Shown here: piece after piece, positions 17,229-25,197 of the stretch
Position numbering within the stretch: the stretch's first letter is position 1
Layout of the letters: each line of letters starts with the position of its first letter
NCBI GenBank assembly: GCA_903844815.1
Contig: CAIMVD010000117.1
Location: 1-40,076 of the forward strand
DNA from: an uncultured Bacteroidota bacterium
GTDB lineage: Bacteria > Bacteroidota > Bacteroidia > Bacteroidales > VadinHA17
Direction of reading: 5' to 3'
DNA length: 40,076 bases
Made by a program: the position numbers and the translations under genes
The notes under the pieces: generated by a model
Databases searched by the model: none
What the model was told of the DNA's origin: nothing
Seen by the model: the letters and a program-made list of their open reading frames with translations, nothing else

Positions 17229-19985
17229 ATGAGGATAGTGATAGGAATTGCTTTATTGTTGGTTTGTATTTCCGGAAATGGACAGAATGTTAAGCTCAGG
17301 GGAGAAGTCCTTGATGAGAAAGGACTCCCTTTGGTATCAGTTGCTTCGGTATTGCTAAACCCCGCCGACTCCACTCTTCTTTACTTCGGCATCACAGGAA
17401 ATGACGGCCGATTTGAGATTGCAAATGTCAAAAACGGAGCATACGTGCTTCAGGTTTCGTTCGTGGGGTATACAACTACATATAAAAACCTCAGTTTGCC
17501 ATTAAGTCAGGGAGATGATCTTGGGAGCCTGGTCCTGGTACCTAAAGTAGTCAATATTGGTGAAGTACTCGTTACAGGGGAACGGGTGCCGATAAAGATA
17601 AAGCGCGATACGATAGAATACAATGCCAAAGCCTTTAAGGTAAAAACTGACGGAGTTGCTGAAGATCTGATCAGAAAGCTTCCGGGCCTCGAAGTTGACA
17701 GGGCCGGAAATATCAAGGCGATGGGAGAGGATGTGAAAAATGTAACAGTAGACGGAAAAGAATTTTTCGGGAACGATCCCAAAGTTGCAACAAGAAACCT
17801 TCCTGCAGATGCAATTAGCAAAGTACAGCTTTTTGACAAGCCAACCGATGAATCAAAATTTACAGGAATAGATGATGGCGAACGCAACCCAACCCTGAAC
17901 TTTGTACTGGATGAGAATAAAAAGAAAGGAGTTTTCGGCGATGTAATGGCGGGAGCAGGAACGGATGATCATTATCAGACGAGCGCTAAAGTATACCGTT
18001 TCACAGGGAAAAGCCAGCTAGCCGCACTTGGGATGTTCAATAATATAAACCAGTTTGGATTCTCCATGGGAGATTTCATGAATTTCAGTGGCGGGATTTC
18101 AGCCTTGTCACAGGGATCTGGCAGGGTAGTTTTGGGAGGAGAAAGTTCCTTTCCCGTAAATTTTGGTCAACCAGTTTATGGGTCAGGTTCTAATGGTGCC
18201 CTGGGGCTAAACTACTCATATTCCCCTTCAAAAGACAACAGGTTCTTCATGAGCTATCTTGGAAACGGTTCCAACCGTGTGCTATCCGAAACTTCAATGA
18301 CGAGATATTTTACCCCGGGAGGTGATTATAATGTTAATGAGTCAAAAAATCAGATCAAACGCGATACAACACACAGGTTAAATTTCGGATTGCGAAAGAT
18401 GATAGGTACAAAACAAAACATTATAGTTAATGGAGGGATCTCATTTAACAGCGCTTCAAACCCGTTAAACTCATCATCGGAGAGTTTTGCCAATGATCTG
18501 AAGGTAAATTCATTTGAAGGATCCTCTGTTGATTTTGCCTCAAGATTATCAGGGAATGCGGATGCAGCATACCTGTTGAAAGTAAACGAGGGAAAAACCA
18601 TTTTGAAACTGTCAGGAAAAGGAAGCTATGCAGGAGGTAACTCAGATTCCCGTTTCCTCAACAGGACTGAGTTTCTCAATCCCTACAGTCTCGATATTAT
18701 CAACCAGTTTTATAATCTGAAGTCGGTTAATTCGAATAATACAGGAGCAATTTCTCTCACGCAAAGAGTCAGTAAGCAATCGTTTATCAATCTTGCTTTA
18801 AGTGGTGGTTATTCAACTGAAGATCTGGTAAGGAAACAGGGTAATTTAGAAACAGGCTGGGTCCCGGTTGATACCCTTAGCCCTGATTTTGGCAAATCAG
18901 AAACATATTTTCGTCCGGGTCTTACCTGGAAATTAAGTACAGCGAAGACCCAATTGTCTTTAGCCGTTCAGGCTTCGGCGGGCAGCTACAACACTATTCT
19001 TAATGGTGATTCAGGCCAAAAGAGCAAGTATTTTTACCTAAATCCTGAATTAGGCTGGGAGTATGAATACAGGTCAGGAAGAAGGCTTATGATTAACTAT
19101 GGAACCTCGGTAAAAACTCCGGGAGTCACTGAACTGCTTCCAGTTGTAAATAACATGAACTCACTTTCGCTTTTTTACGGAAACAGGAATCTGAAACCTG
19201 AATATATCCATAATGCTCATTTAGGATGGTGGCTTTTTGACCAGTTCTCTTTCACCTCATTTTTTGCAAACGTAAATGCCAGCTATACGCTTAATAAGAT
19301 TAACTATTCCAGGGTCATTGATGATAACCTCGGGCAGAAGATTTCTCTGATAAATGTAAAAGATGACTTGACTGCAGGTTGTGATATTGATTTTTCAACT
19401 CCCGTTAAGCCGCTTGGAATTATGATCAGTATTGCATTGAGTGAAAATTTCAACAGGGGTATCAGTATGATTAATAATTCCGGGAACATAAACACAAGCT
19501 TCAGCCACAAAATCTCACTTACTCTGGATAACAGTAAAAAAGATAAGTGGGACATTGAAACAGGGGCTGCTTTAACAATTACCGATTCTAGGTACTCAGT
19601 TCAAAAATCAATGAATAATGTGTACCAGGATATCTCATGGTTTTCCCAGGTCAGTTTTACTCCCGGAGTTCATTTCAACTTCAGAGCCTCGGCTGATATT
19701 ACAAGCTATTCGGCTAAGACATTTAATGAATCGCAGCTTATTCCGCTTTTAGGAGCAGAGTTTAACTACTATTTCCTGAAGAACCAGAGAGGTGTTATGA
19801 CTCTCGGAGGTGTTGACCTGCTTAACCGGAACAAGGGAATTGAGAGGATCAGCGAACTGAATAACCTTCTGGAAAGGAGATCAGATATTATTGGAAGATA
19901 CGTAATGCTTTCTTTCAAATACCGGCTTAATAAAATGGGGGATACAAGCGGAGGGCTTAATGTTAAGATCAGGAACAGGCGTTAG
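17229..19985 (+). CDS. Outer-membrane beta-barrel protein with carboxypeptidase-like domain
   Basis: A 918-residue outer-membrane protein. It has a signal peptide (MRIVIGIALLLVCISGNGQ), a CarboxypepD_reg-like domain at residues 22-105 (LRGEVLDEKGLPLVSV, GITGNDGRFEI), a plug-like domain around 110-215 (IKRDTIEYNAKAFKV, LIRKLPGLEV, VTVDGKEFFG), then an outer-membrane barrel of the OMP_b-brl_3 type to the end. No obvious TonB box is visible at the N-terminus. It forms an operon with the GLPGLI gene and is divergent from a two-component system, so the pair is probably induced by that system. The transported or bound substrate is unknown. Confidence 0.9.
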   Translation: MRIVIGIALLLVCISGNGQNVKLRGEVLDEKGLPLVSVASVLLNPADSTLLYFGITGNDGRFEIANVKNGAYVLQVSFVGYTTTYKNLSLPLSQGDDLGSLVLVPKVVNIGEVLVTGERVPIKIKRDTIEYNAKAFKVKTDGVAEDLIRKLPGLEVDRAGNIKAMGEDVKNVTVDGKEFFGNDPKVATRNLPADAISKVQLFDKPTDESKFTGIDDGERNPTLNFVLDENKKKGVFGDVMAGAGTDDHYQTSAKVYRFTGKSQLAALGMFNNINQFGFSMGDFMNFSGGISALSQGSGRVVLGGESSFPVNFGQPVYGSGSNGALGLNYSYSPSKDNRFFMSYLGNGSNRVLSETSMTRYFTPGGDYNVNESKNQIKRDTTHRLNFGLRKMIGTKQNIIVNGGISFNSASNPLNSSSESFANDLKVNSFEGSSVDFASRLSGNADAAYLLKVNEGKTILKLSGKGSYAGGNSDSRFLNRTEFLNPYSLDIINQFYNLKSVNSNNTGAISLTQRVSKQSFINLALSGGYSTEDLVRKQGNLETGWVPVDTLSPDFGKSETYFRPGLTWKLSTAKTQLSLAVQASAGSYNTILNGDSGQKSKYFYLNPELGWEYEYRSGRRLMINYGTSVKTPGVTELLPVVNNMNSLSLFYGNRNLKPEYIHNAHLGWWLFDQFSFTSFFANVNASYTLNKINYSRVIDDNLGQKISLINVKDDLTAGCDIDFSTPVKPLGIMISIALSENFNRGISMINNSGNINTSFSHKISLTLDNSKKDKWDIETGAALTITDSRYSVQKSMNNVYQDISWFSQVSFTPGVHFNFRASADITSYSAKTFNESQLIPLLGAEFNYYFLKNQRGVMTLGGVDLLNRNKGIERISELNNLLERRSDIIGRYVMLSFKYRLNKMGDTSGGLNVKIRNRR

Positions 19986-20043
19986 TAAATATTCATCAAT
20001 AATTTAATGGGTATGAAAGAAAAAATCCTCCTCATTTTTGCTC

Positions 20044-20085
20044 GGGATTCTTCTCTTGTTGACAAGAGGTTTAAATCAGGAAACC
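20044..20085. repeat. Dispersed intergenic repeat, partial copy A
   Basis: GGGATTCTTCTCTTGTTGAC, then AAGAGGTTTAAAT, aligns with the second half of the copy at 34361-34455. It lies just after the outer-membrane barrel gene. Confidence 0.45.
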
Positions 20086-20202
20086 GGACATGATATAGTT
20101 TAACTAAAGTGCTGATTTTTTTGAATACCTGTAAGTCAGTCCAAAACAATATTCAAAATCTAATAAATTGCTGTCAGACGAAATTTGCTTATCCATATTA
20201 AA

Positions 20203-20628
20203 TCAGCCGATGCCTTTTAACCGCCATCTTTGAAATGTCGGGTAACCCCTGCCTTTGATGTGCGATAAACATAACTTACCATATTCCAACACTGATTTGT
20301 CATCCGAATAGCCTGCCATATACTCAAAACCAACAAATACCCCTCCGGCCGAAAGTGGTATATTATATTTACTAAGATCAACAAAGGTTTTATTCTTCCT
20401 GAAATTTTCCGGTTCCCGATTGATAATAATATTCCTTTCTGTTAATTCTTTTCCTGGCTTATGCATAACAGGGTCATTTTCATAAATGTGAATCCGGAAA
20501 GCATGAGTTGAAGATTCTCTTTCATTTTCAGTATGGGAATATGAAGTGTTTAATGTGAAATATACTTTCTCAACGAATCCTTCAGTTATTGTGGGTGTGT
20601 TAACAAAATTTAGAACCGCCCTTATCAT
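20203..20628 (-). CDS. Fragment of a secreted Bacteroidota protein, unknown function
   Basis: A 141-residue frame with no signal peptide, preceded directly by two in-frame TAA codons. The pattern AFRIHIYENDPVMHKPGKEL, then ENIIINREPENFRKNKTFVDLSKYNI and VFVGFEYMAG, is familiar from the C-terminal beta domain of Bacteroidota carboxypeptidase-like regulatory proteins (FR-Y--D---GKPG-DL ... VDLSKYNI ... GF-VG-EW). The N-terminal domain and signal are missing, so it is probably a decayed gene. Function unknown. Confidence 0.4.
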   Translation of the reverse strand: MIRAVLNFVNTPTITEGFVEKVYFTLNTSYSHTENERESSTHAFRIHIYENDPVMHKPGKELTERNIIINREPENFRKNKTFVDLSKYNIPLSAGGVFVGFEYMAGYSDDKSVLEYGKLCLSHIKGRGYPTFQRWRLKGIG

Positions 20629-20778
20629 TTATTAAATGAGGATATGCCCGATTCACTTGCGATCCTTCCCGGGGTGCTTTACAAAAAAAATGCCAATAAA
20701 ATTATTAGTTGGTTTGGGCTTAAACAGAGCAATAAGGCAGTCTATAGGAATAAAGACACCTTGCGAAAAATTTGTATG

Positions 20779-20829
20779 TGTCGAATAGAATAGACAATAA
20801 TATTGTATATTTGTTGTATTGAATCGACA
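20779..20829 (+). promoter_or_regulatory. Inverted repeat bracketing the promoter of ATPase copy 1
   Basis: TGTCGA at 20779-20784 and TCGACA at 20824-20829 flank a TATATTTG -7 box at 20806-20813. The right arm ends 4 bp before the ATG at 20834, so the transcript leader is very short and no Shine-Dalgarno sequence is visible. The same arrangement occurs in copy 2. Confidence 0.6.
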
Positions 20830-20833
20830 TAAT

Positions 20834-22024
20834 ATGAATAACTTATTGGAATTTCAGGAAAATATACTTCGTCAGATAAAAAATGATTTCCGAAGATATC
20901 TGCATGGTAAGATAAACTGGAAGCATCGGATGATTGGGATTAAAGGACCCAGGGGAGCTGGAAAAACCACACTGATGTTACAGTATTTAAAATATGATCT
21001 CGGAATTCCATCAGAGGCACTTTATATCACAGCTGATCATAACTGGTTCTATAATCATACCTTGTTTGATGTGGCAAACGACTGGTACAAGCTGGGTGGG
21101 AAGATATTACTTATTGATGAAGTGCATAAATACCCCGGGTGGTCAGTGGAATTGAAGAATATTTATGATGGGTTACCAGAGATGAAGGTCGTTTTTTCTG
21201 CCTCTTCTGCATTGGACATTTACCGTGGGGAAGCCGATTTAAGCAGGAGAGTCATTACCTATTTGCTTGCAGGACTTTCTTTTCGTGAATTTTTATTATT
21301 TAACAGAGGGCTAAGTTTTGAGGCAATTACAATTGATGATATTATTAAGAATCATCAGAAGATAAGCAGGATGATAACTGAAGATTTTCGTCCTTTACCT
21401 CCATTCCACAAGTATTTGGAAGTTGGTTATCTGCCTTTTATTGCTGAAGGGGAAGATACCTATCTTATCAAATTGAAGCAAGTGATTAATACAATTGTCG
21501 ATATAGACCTTGCCTATATAGCTTCTTACAATTCGGGAACTGCAATAAAGGTCAAGAAATTATTGGGGGTAATAGCAGAATCGGTACCTTTTAAACCGAA
21601 TATTGCATCACTGGCCAGGAAGCTTGATTTAAGCAGAGACAGTGTCTATCAGTATATCTATCAGTTAAGAGATGCCAAATTGCTCAACACAATTAGTACT
21701 GAGGGAAAAGGTGTGTCAACACTGCAAAAGCCTGACAAAATATTTCTCGAAAACAGCAATCTGGCCTTTACATTAATGGAAAATCCGGATATTGGCAATG
21801 TCAGGGAAACATTTGTTTTGAATCAACTGCTTAATGCAGGTCTGAATGTAAATTCTCCCGCAGAAGGAGATTTCATTATCGGGGGGTTAACAATTGAGGT
21901 AGGAGGTAAAGGAAAGAATAGTAACCAGGTGAAGCATCTGGATAACTATTTGGTTGCATCGGATAATCTTGAAACAGGATCGGGAAACAAAGTACCTGTC
22001 TGGTTATTTGGTTTTTTATACTAA
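20834..22024 (+). CDS. AAA ATPase with DUF4143 domain, copy 1
   Basis: The start is the ATG at 20834 (MNNLLEFQEN), matching the second copy; a TTG 15 bp earlier is unlikely. At 396 residues it has Walker A GPRGAGKTT near residues 38-46, Walker B ILLIDEVHKYP near 92-102, sensor FSASSALDIYRGEADLS, a winged-helix region SLARKLDLSRDSVYQY, and the DUF4143 end with LTIEVGGKGK, a restriction-endonuclease-like motif. The family is widespread and often multi-copy in Bacteroidota, Archaea and Thermotogae; its role is unknown, with suggestions of mobile-element or toxin-antitoxin behaviour. It is about 94% identical to the copy at 34602 (25 differences by my count). Confidence 0.9.
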   Translation: MNNLLEFQENILRQIKNDFRRYLHGKINWKHRMIGIKGPRGAGKTTLMLQYLKYDLGIPSEALYITADHNWFYNHTLFDVANDWYKLGGKILLIDEVHKYPGWSVELKNIYDGLPEMKVVFSASSALDIYRGEADLSRRVITYLLAGLSFREFLLFNRGLSFEAITIDDIIKNHQKISRMITEDFRPLPPFHKYLEVGYLPFIAEGEDTYLIKLKQVINTIVDIDLAYIASYNSGTAIKVKKLLGVIAESVPFKPNIASLARKLDLSRDSVYQYIYQLRDAKLLNTISTEGKGVSTLQKPDKIFLENSNLAFTLMENPDIGNVRETFVLNQLLNAGLNVNSPAEGDFIIGGLTIEVGGKGKNSNQVKHLDNYLVASDNLETGSGNKVPVWLFGFLY

Positions 22025-22454
22025 CATAAAGCATGATTCAGGGAGGATTTTTTCATGATCCGTTTTCCTGTTTTTTTTAGCAGGGCGCCAAGATAATTGG
22101 AAGGAATGAATACTTTGTCTGGGCAGTAACGGACTGATGGCAACCCTGATTAGAGTGGCAACTCTTATAAAAAGTACTCATCCACAGCTTTCTCGAATCG
22201 GCCTGATACATCATTATTTACGTTACTCCTGATTCTAAACTGACGGTCAAAAAATCGCTTGCAATAATTAAAATACAAAAAAAGGGATGCTGAATTTGAT
22301 ATAGTGGTCCGGGAAAAAATATTAGCTTTTACAGCTATGATTACCTCATTATTTTAGTAAATTTAGCACGAAGCAAAATTAAAGGTTCAAATTCCTGTAT
22401 ACAGGCAGATACAATTGTGATTGGTTATCCTGTTAAAAATCTTATCTGAAATTT
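22025..22454. other. Intergenic stretch
   Basis: The first 40 or so bases (to about 22066) are the shared 3' flank of the ATPase cassette. The remainder is AT-rich and carries no frame, repeat or terminator I can support. A TAAATTTA sequence about 90 bp before the next gene is only a weak -7 candidate. Confidence 0.4.
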
Positions 22455-23828
22455 ATGAATTACCATAATAAATCGAAAAAGGAACTCATAGTTGAGCTTC
22501 TTAAAGTAAGGCAGGAGCTTTTTTCAAATAAAGAAACACCCAAAATCGAAAACAAGGATGTGGGGCAGCTTGAATTTGAACTTGGCGAAAGAATAAAAGA
22601 ATTGAATTGTCATAATGGGATGACTCAGCTTTTCCTGAATAAAAATCTTTCCATGGATGAGGTAATGGCAGAGCTGGTTCTTTTAATACCTGTTGCATGG
22701 CAGTTTCCGGAATTGGCTGAGGCTGTTGTTAAAGTCAGAAATAAAACATATAAGACAAAAGGGTACAAGAAGTCTGAGTTTTCCCAATTGAAAGAAATAA
22801 TTGTAAGTAATGAAGTAATAGGTTATATTGAAGTATGTTATCCGGTGCGTAAGTTGCCTCCTGCTGAGCATATTTTCCTGAAAGAAGAGTCAGACTTGCT
22901 AAGTTCTATAGCTGAAAGAACAGGAGATTATATTGAAATAGCAGAAAAGTCAGTCGCTCTTATAGAAAGTGAAAAAAGGTTCAGAAATATTGTTGAAAAT
23001 ATAAATGAAATTATTTACGAGTATGACGAAAAAGGTATTATCAGGTACATTAGTCATGTTACGGAAAAAATCCGCGGGTACTTCAGTCTGGCGAGACTTC
23101 CAGAGAGGAATATATCAATTTATGGAATACCATCGGAGCCGGAAAGGAATGGCACGGGACATCTCACAATAAGAGAAAAACAGGGGGAACTTTATTGGGA
23201 GTCGTCAACAATTGCCCCTGTATTGGATGAAGGAGGTAAGATTAACCATTATGTCGCAATCAAAGAAGATATTACAGAATGGAAACTTGCCGAGGAGGAA
23301 TTACGCAAGTATAAGACTATAGTTGACCAGGCGAACTTCGGAAATGTTCTTTCTGATCTTAACGGTGTATTGCTTTATTCAAATGATGCCTTCGCAAAGA
23401 TGCATGGCATGGAAGTGAATGAGATTATAGGTAAACATCTTTCAATACTTCACAGTGAAAAACAAATGATCCGTGTTGCTGAAACAATTGACTTATTGAA
23501 GACGAATGGTGAATTCAATGCAGAGGAAGTGTGGCGTACCCGGAAGGATGGTTCGGTTTTTCCATCCCTCATGAATGCAAAAATAATGGTTGACAATAAC
23601 AATGTTCCTCAGTTTATGACAGCAACTGTTCTTTACATTTCAATCATTAAGGATGCTGAACGTGCTATTCGCCTGAGTGAAGAGAACCTTAATTATGCCC
23701 AGGAGATAGCAGGGATGGGGAGCTGGCAGCTTGATTTAGCAACAGGCAAAACAACCTGGTCTGAAAATCTTTATAAAATCTTTGGACTGCAGCCGAAAGT
23801 TTTGACATTGAAGGGATATTACGATTGA
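22455..23828 (+). CDS. PAS/GAF sensor protein, product of a deleted hybrid kinase gene
   Basis: A 457-residue product. The N-terminal coiled segment and GAF-like domain (about 50-165: LIPVAWQFPELAEAVV, FLKEESDLLSSIAER) are followed by PAS domains at about 172-285 and 288-402 and the beginning of a third PAS that breaks at IFGLQPKVLTLKGYYD. No HisKA, ATPase or receiver domain is present. The bases from 23785 switch to the 3' end of a hybrid kinase gene, out of frame; the paralogue at 26853-31382 shows what was lost. So this is a sensor half without output. It could still be made as a stand-alone PAS protein. Confidence 0.85.
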   Translation: MNYHNKSKKELIVELLKVRQELFSNKETPKIENKDVGQLEFELGERIKELNCHNGMTQLFLNKNLSMDEVMAELVLLIPVAWQFPELAEAVVKVRNKTYKTKGYKKSEFSQLKEIIVSNEVIGYIEVCYPVRKLPPAEHIFLKEESDLLSSIAERTGDYIEIAEKSVALIESEKRFRNIVENINEIIYEYDEKGIIRYISHVTEKIRGYFSLARLPERNISIYGIPSEPERNGTGHLTIREKQGELYWESSTIAPVLDEGGKINHYVAIKEDITEWKLAEEELRKYKTIVDQANFGNVLSDLNGVLLYSNDAFAKMHGMEVNEIIGKHLSILHSEKQMIRVAETIDLLKTNGEFNAEEVWRTRKDGSVFPSLMNAKIMVDNNNVPQFMTATVLYISIIKDAERAIRLSEENLNYAQEIAGMGSWQLDLATGKTTWSENLYKIFGLQPKVLTLKGYYD

Positions 23829-23869
23829 TCAGACAGTATAAAGGAATTGTAGAAAGCATCAAAAAATAG
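23792..23869 (+). pseudogene. Out-of-frame 3' tail of a hybrid histidine kinase
   Basis: In the frame ending with TAG at 23867-23869 the codons read ESFDIEGILRLIRQYKGIVE and then SIKK. The intact kinase at 26853 ends ESFDITGILRLIRQYKAIVE and SIKH. The DNA shares GACTGCAGCCGAAAG (23785-23799 here; in the paralogue the same bases encode the end of its CheY-linked tail). The stop lies 2 bp before the next ATG, so the original kinase and phosphatase were coupled. Confidence 0.8.
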
Positions 23870-23871
23870 CA

Positions 23872-25083
23872 ATGGGAATTGATAACATTATTCTGGAACA
23901 GGATGAGAATTCACGCATCCTGATTGTTGATGACAATGTAAAGAACCTTCAGGTTCTGGGTGGATTTCTTCATAATGAAGGATATTCGGTTGAATTTGCA
24001 CTTGATGGAAATTCTGCACTTGACTGGATTTCAAGGAACAGCTTTGATCTTGTTTTACTTGACATCATGATGCCGGGAATTGACGGTTATGAAGTTTGCA
24101 GGGCAGTAAAAAAAGAGGAAAAAAACAAAGATCTTCCTTTAATCTTTCTGACGGCTAAAATTGATCATGAGAGTGTTATTGAAGGATTTGAAGCAGGAGC
24201 AGTAGATTATATTACTAAGCCCTTTATTAAAGATGAACTTCTTGCCAGGGTAAGAACACATCTGGAGATAAAAAAATCAAGAGACAGACTGGCTGAATAT
24301 CTGGGAGTTATTGAAGAGAAAAGCAGGAATATAACGGCCAGCATCGAATATGCAAAGAATATTCAGGAGGCGATGCTGAAAACTTCACTTGAGTTTAAAG
24401 AGCTTATCCCGGAACATTTTATTCTTTACCTCCCAAAGGATATAGTGAGTGGCGATTTCTACTGGTTTACCTGCATCGACAATCTGATAGTTATTGCTGT
24501 TATGGATTGCACGGGACATGGAGTGCCGGGAGCGCTTATGAGCACTCTTGGAATAACTTTGTTAAATGAGACAGTGCTTCGTGAAAAAATCCTCAGACCC
24601 GATCTGATACTTGAAAATTTAAGAGCTAAACTTATAAAGACACTCAGCCAGAAGGGATATCCGGGTATTATCAAAGATGGTATTGAAGGTTCCGTTTTTT
24701 GTTTCGACACTTTTATGAATCATTTCCATTATTCCGGTTCGTGCAATTCAATGATTATTATTCATGAAGGTGAATTGCAGGAGATAAAGCCTCAAAGAAT
24801 CCCAATCGGCTATAGCGATAAAGAGGTTGATTTCGAGAATGTTTCGCTGAGCCTCAGCAAAAACGACCTTGTATATATGTTTTCAGACGGATATCTGGAT
24901 CAGTTTGGCGGCCCTGAAGCAAAAACAAAAAGATTCATGATCAAAAGATTCAAGGAAATTCTTATGGCAAATCAAACATTGCCTCTGGAACAGCAGAGAG
25001 AAATACTCTTGTCCGAATTGCTGGCATGGAAAGGTGATTCAGATCAAACGGATGATATCCTTGTATTGGGAATCAGATTTTAG
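23872..25083 (+). CDS. Response regulator with PP2C (SpoIIE/RsbU-type) phosphatase output
   Basis: A 403-residue protein. The receiver domain (15-130) has D64 in VLLDIMMPGIDGYE and K116 in ITKPF; a helical linker follows. The PP2C-SpoIIE domain (about 165-403) carries the metal ligands in GDFYW (194-198), DCTGHGVPGALMS (212-224), SDGYLD (near 340) and QTDD (near 392). By family it would dephosphorylate an anti-sigma-factor antagonist or related protein when phosphorylated. It lies 2 bp after the tail of a deleted hybrid kinase, so it has lost its likely phosphodonor in cis; the paralogous kinase at 26853 is a candidate replacement. Confidence 0.93.
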   Translation: MGIDNIILEQDENSRILIVDDNVKNLQVLGGFLHNEGYSVEFALDGNSALDWISRNSFDLVLLDIMMPGIDGYEVCRAVKKEEKNKDLPLIFLTAKIDHESVIEGFEAGAVDYITKPFIKDELLARVRTHLEIKKSRDRLAEYLGVIEEKSRNITASIEYAKNIQEAMLKTSLEFKELIPEHFILYLPKDIVSGDFYWFTCIDNLIVIAVMDCTGHGVPGALMSTLGITLLNETVLREKILRPDLILENLRAKLIKTLSQKGYPGIIKDGIEGSVFCFDTFMNHFHYSGSCNSMIIIHEGELQEIKPQRIPIGYSDKEVDFENVSLSLSKNDLVYMFSDGYLDQFGGPEAKTKRFMIKRFKEILMANQTLPLEQQREILLSELLAWKGDSDQTDDILVLGIRF

Positions 25084-25095
25084 GTCCTGCCTCAC

Positions 25096-25140
25096 AAAGA
25101 AAAAATCAAGCTATGCTGTGCTTAGCTTGATTTTTTCTTT
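25096..25140. terminator. Bidirectional terminator with perfect 18-bp stem
   Basis: Bases 25096-25113 (AAAGAAAAAATCAAGCTA) pair perfectly with 25123-25140 around a 9-base loop. A-tract on the left and T-tract on the right give a rho-independent terminator for both the phosphatase gene and the convergent esterase gene. Confidence 0.9.
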
Positions 25141-25177
25141 GCAGGCAAGAGGCTCGAAATATCTAACTTTTATTTAT
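25131..25177. repeat. Dispersed intergenic repeat, partial copy B
   Basis: TTTTTTCTTTGCAGGCAAGA followed by GGCTCGAAATATCTAACTTT aligns with the end of the copies at 34361-34455 and 35836-35933. It overlaps the right arm of the terminator. Confidence 0.45.
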
Positions 25178-25197
25178 GGTCTGCAGACGGCTGGGAT

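Noticed and set aside
20007-20103. Possible small secreted protein: MKEKILLIF, then after a one-base shift GILLLLTRGLNQE and a stop
   Set aside because: It needs a frameshift and overlaps a copy of the dispersed repeat, so the hydrophobic reading is probably accidental.
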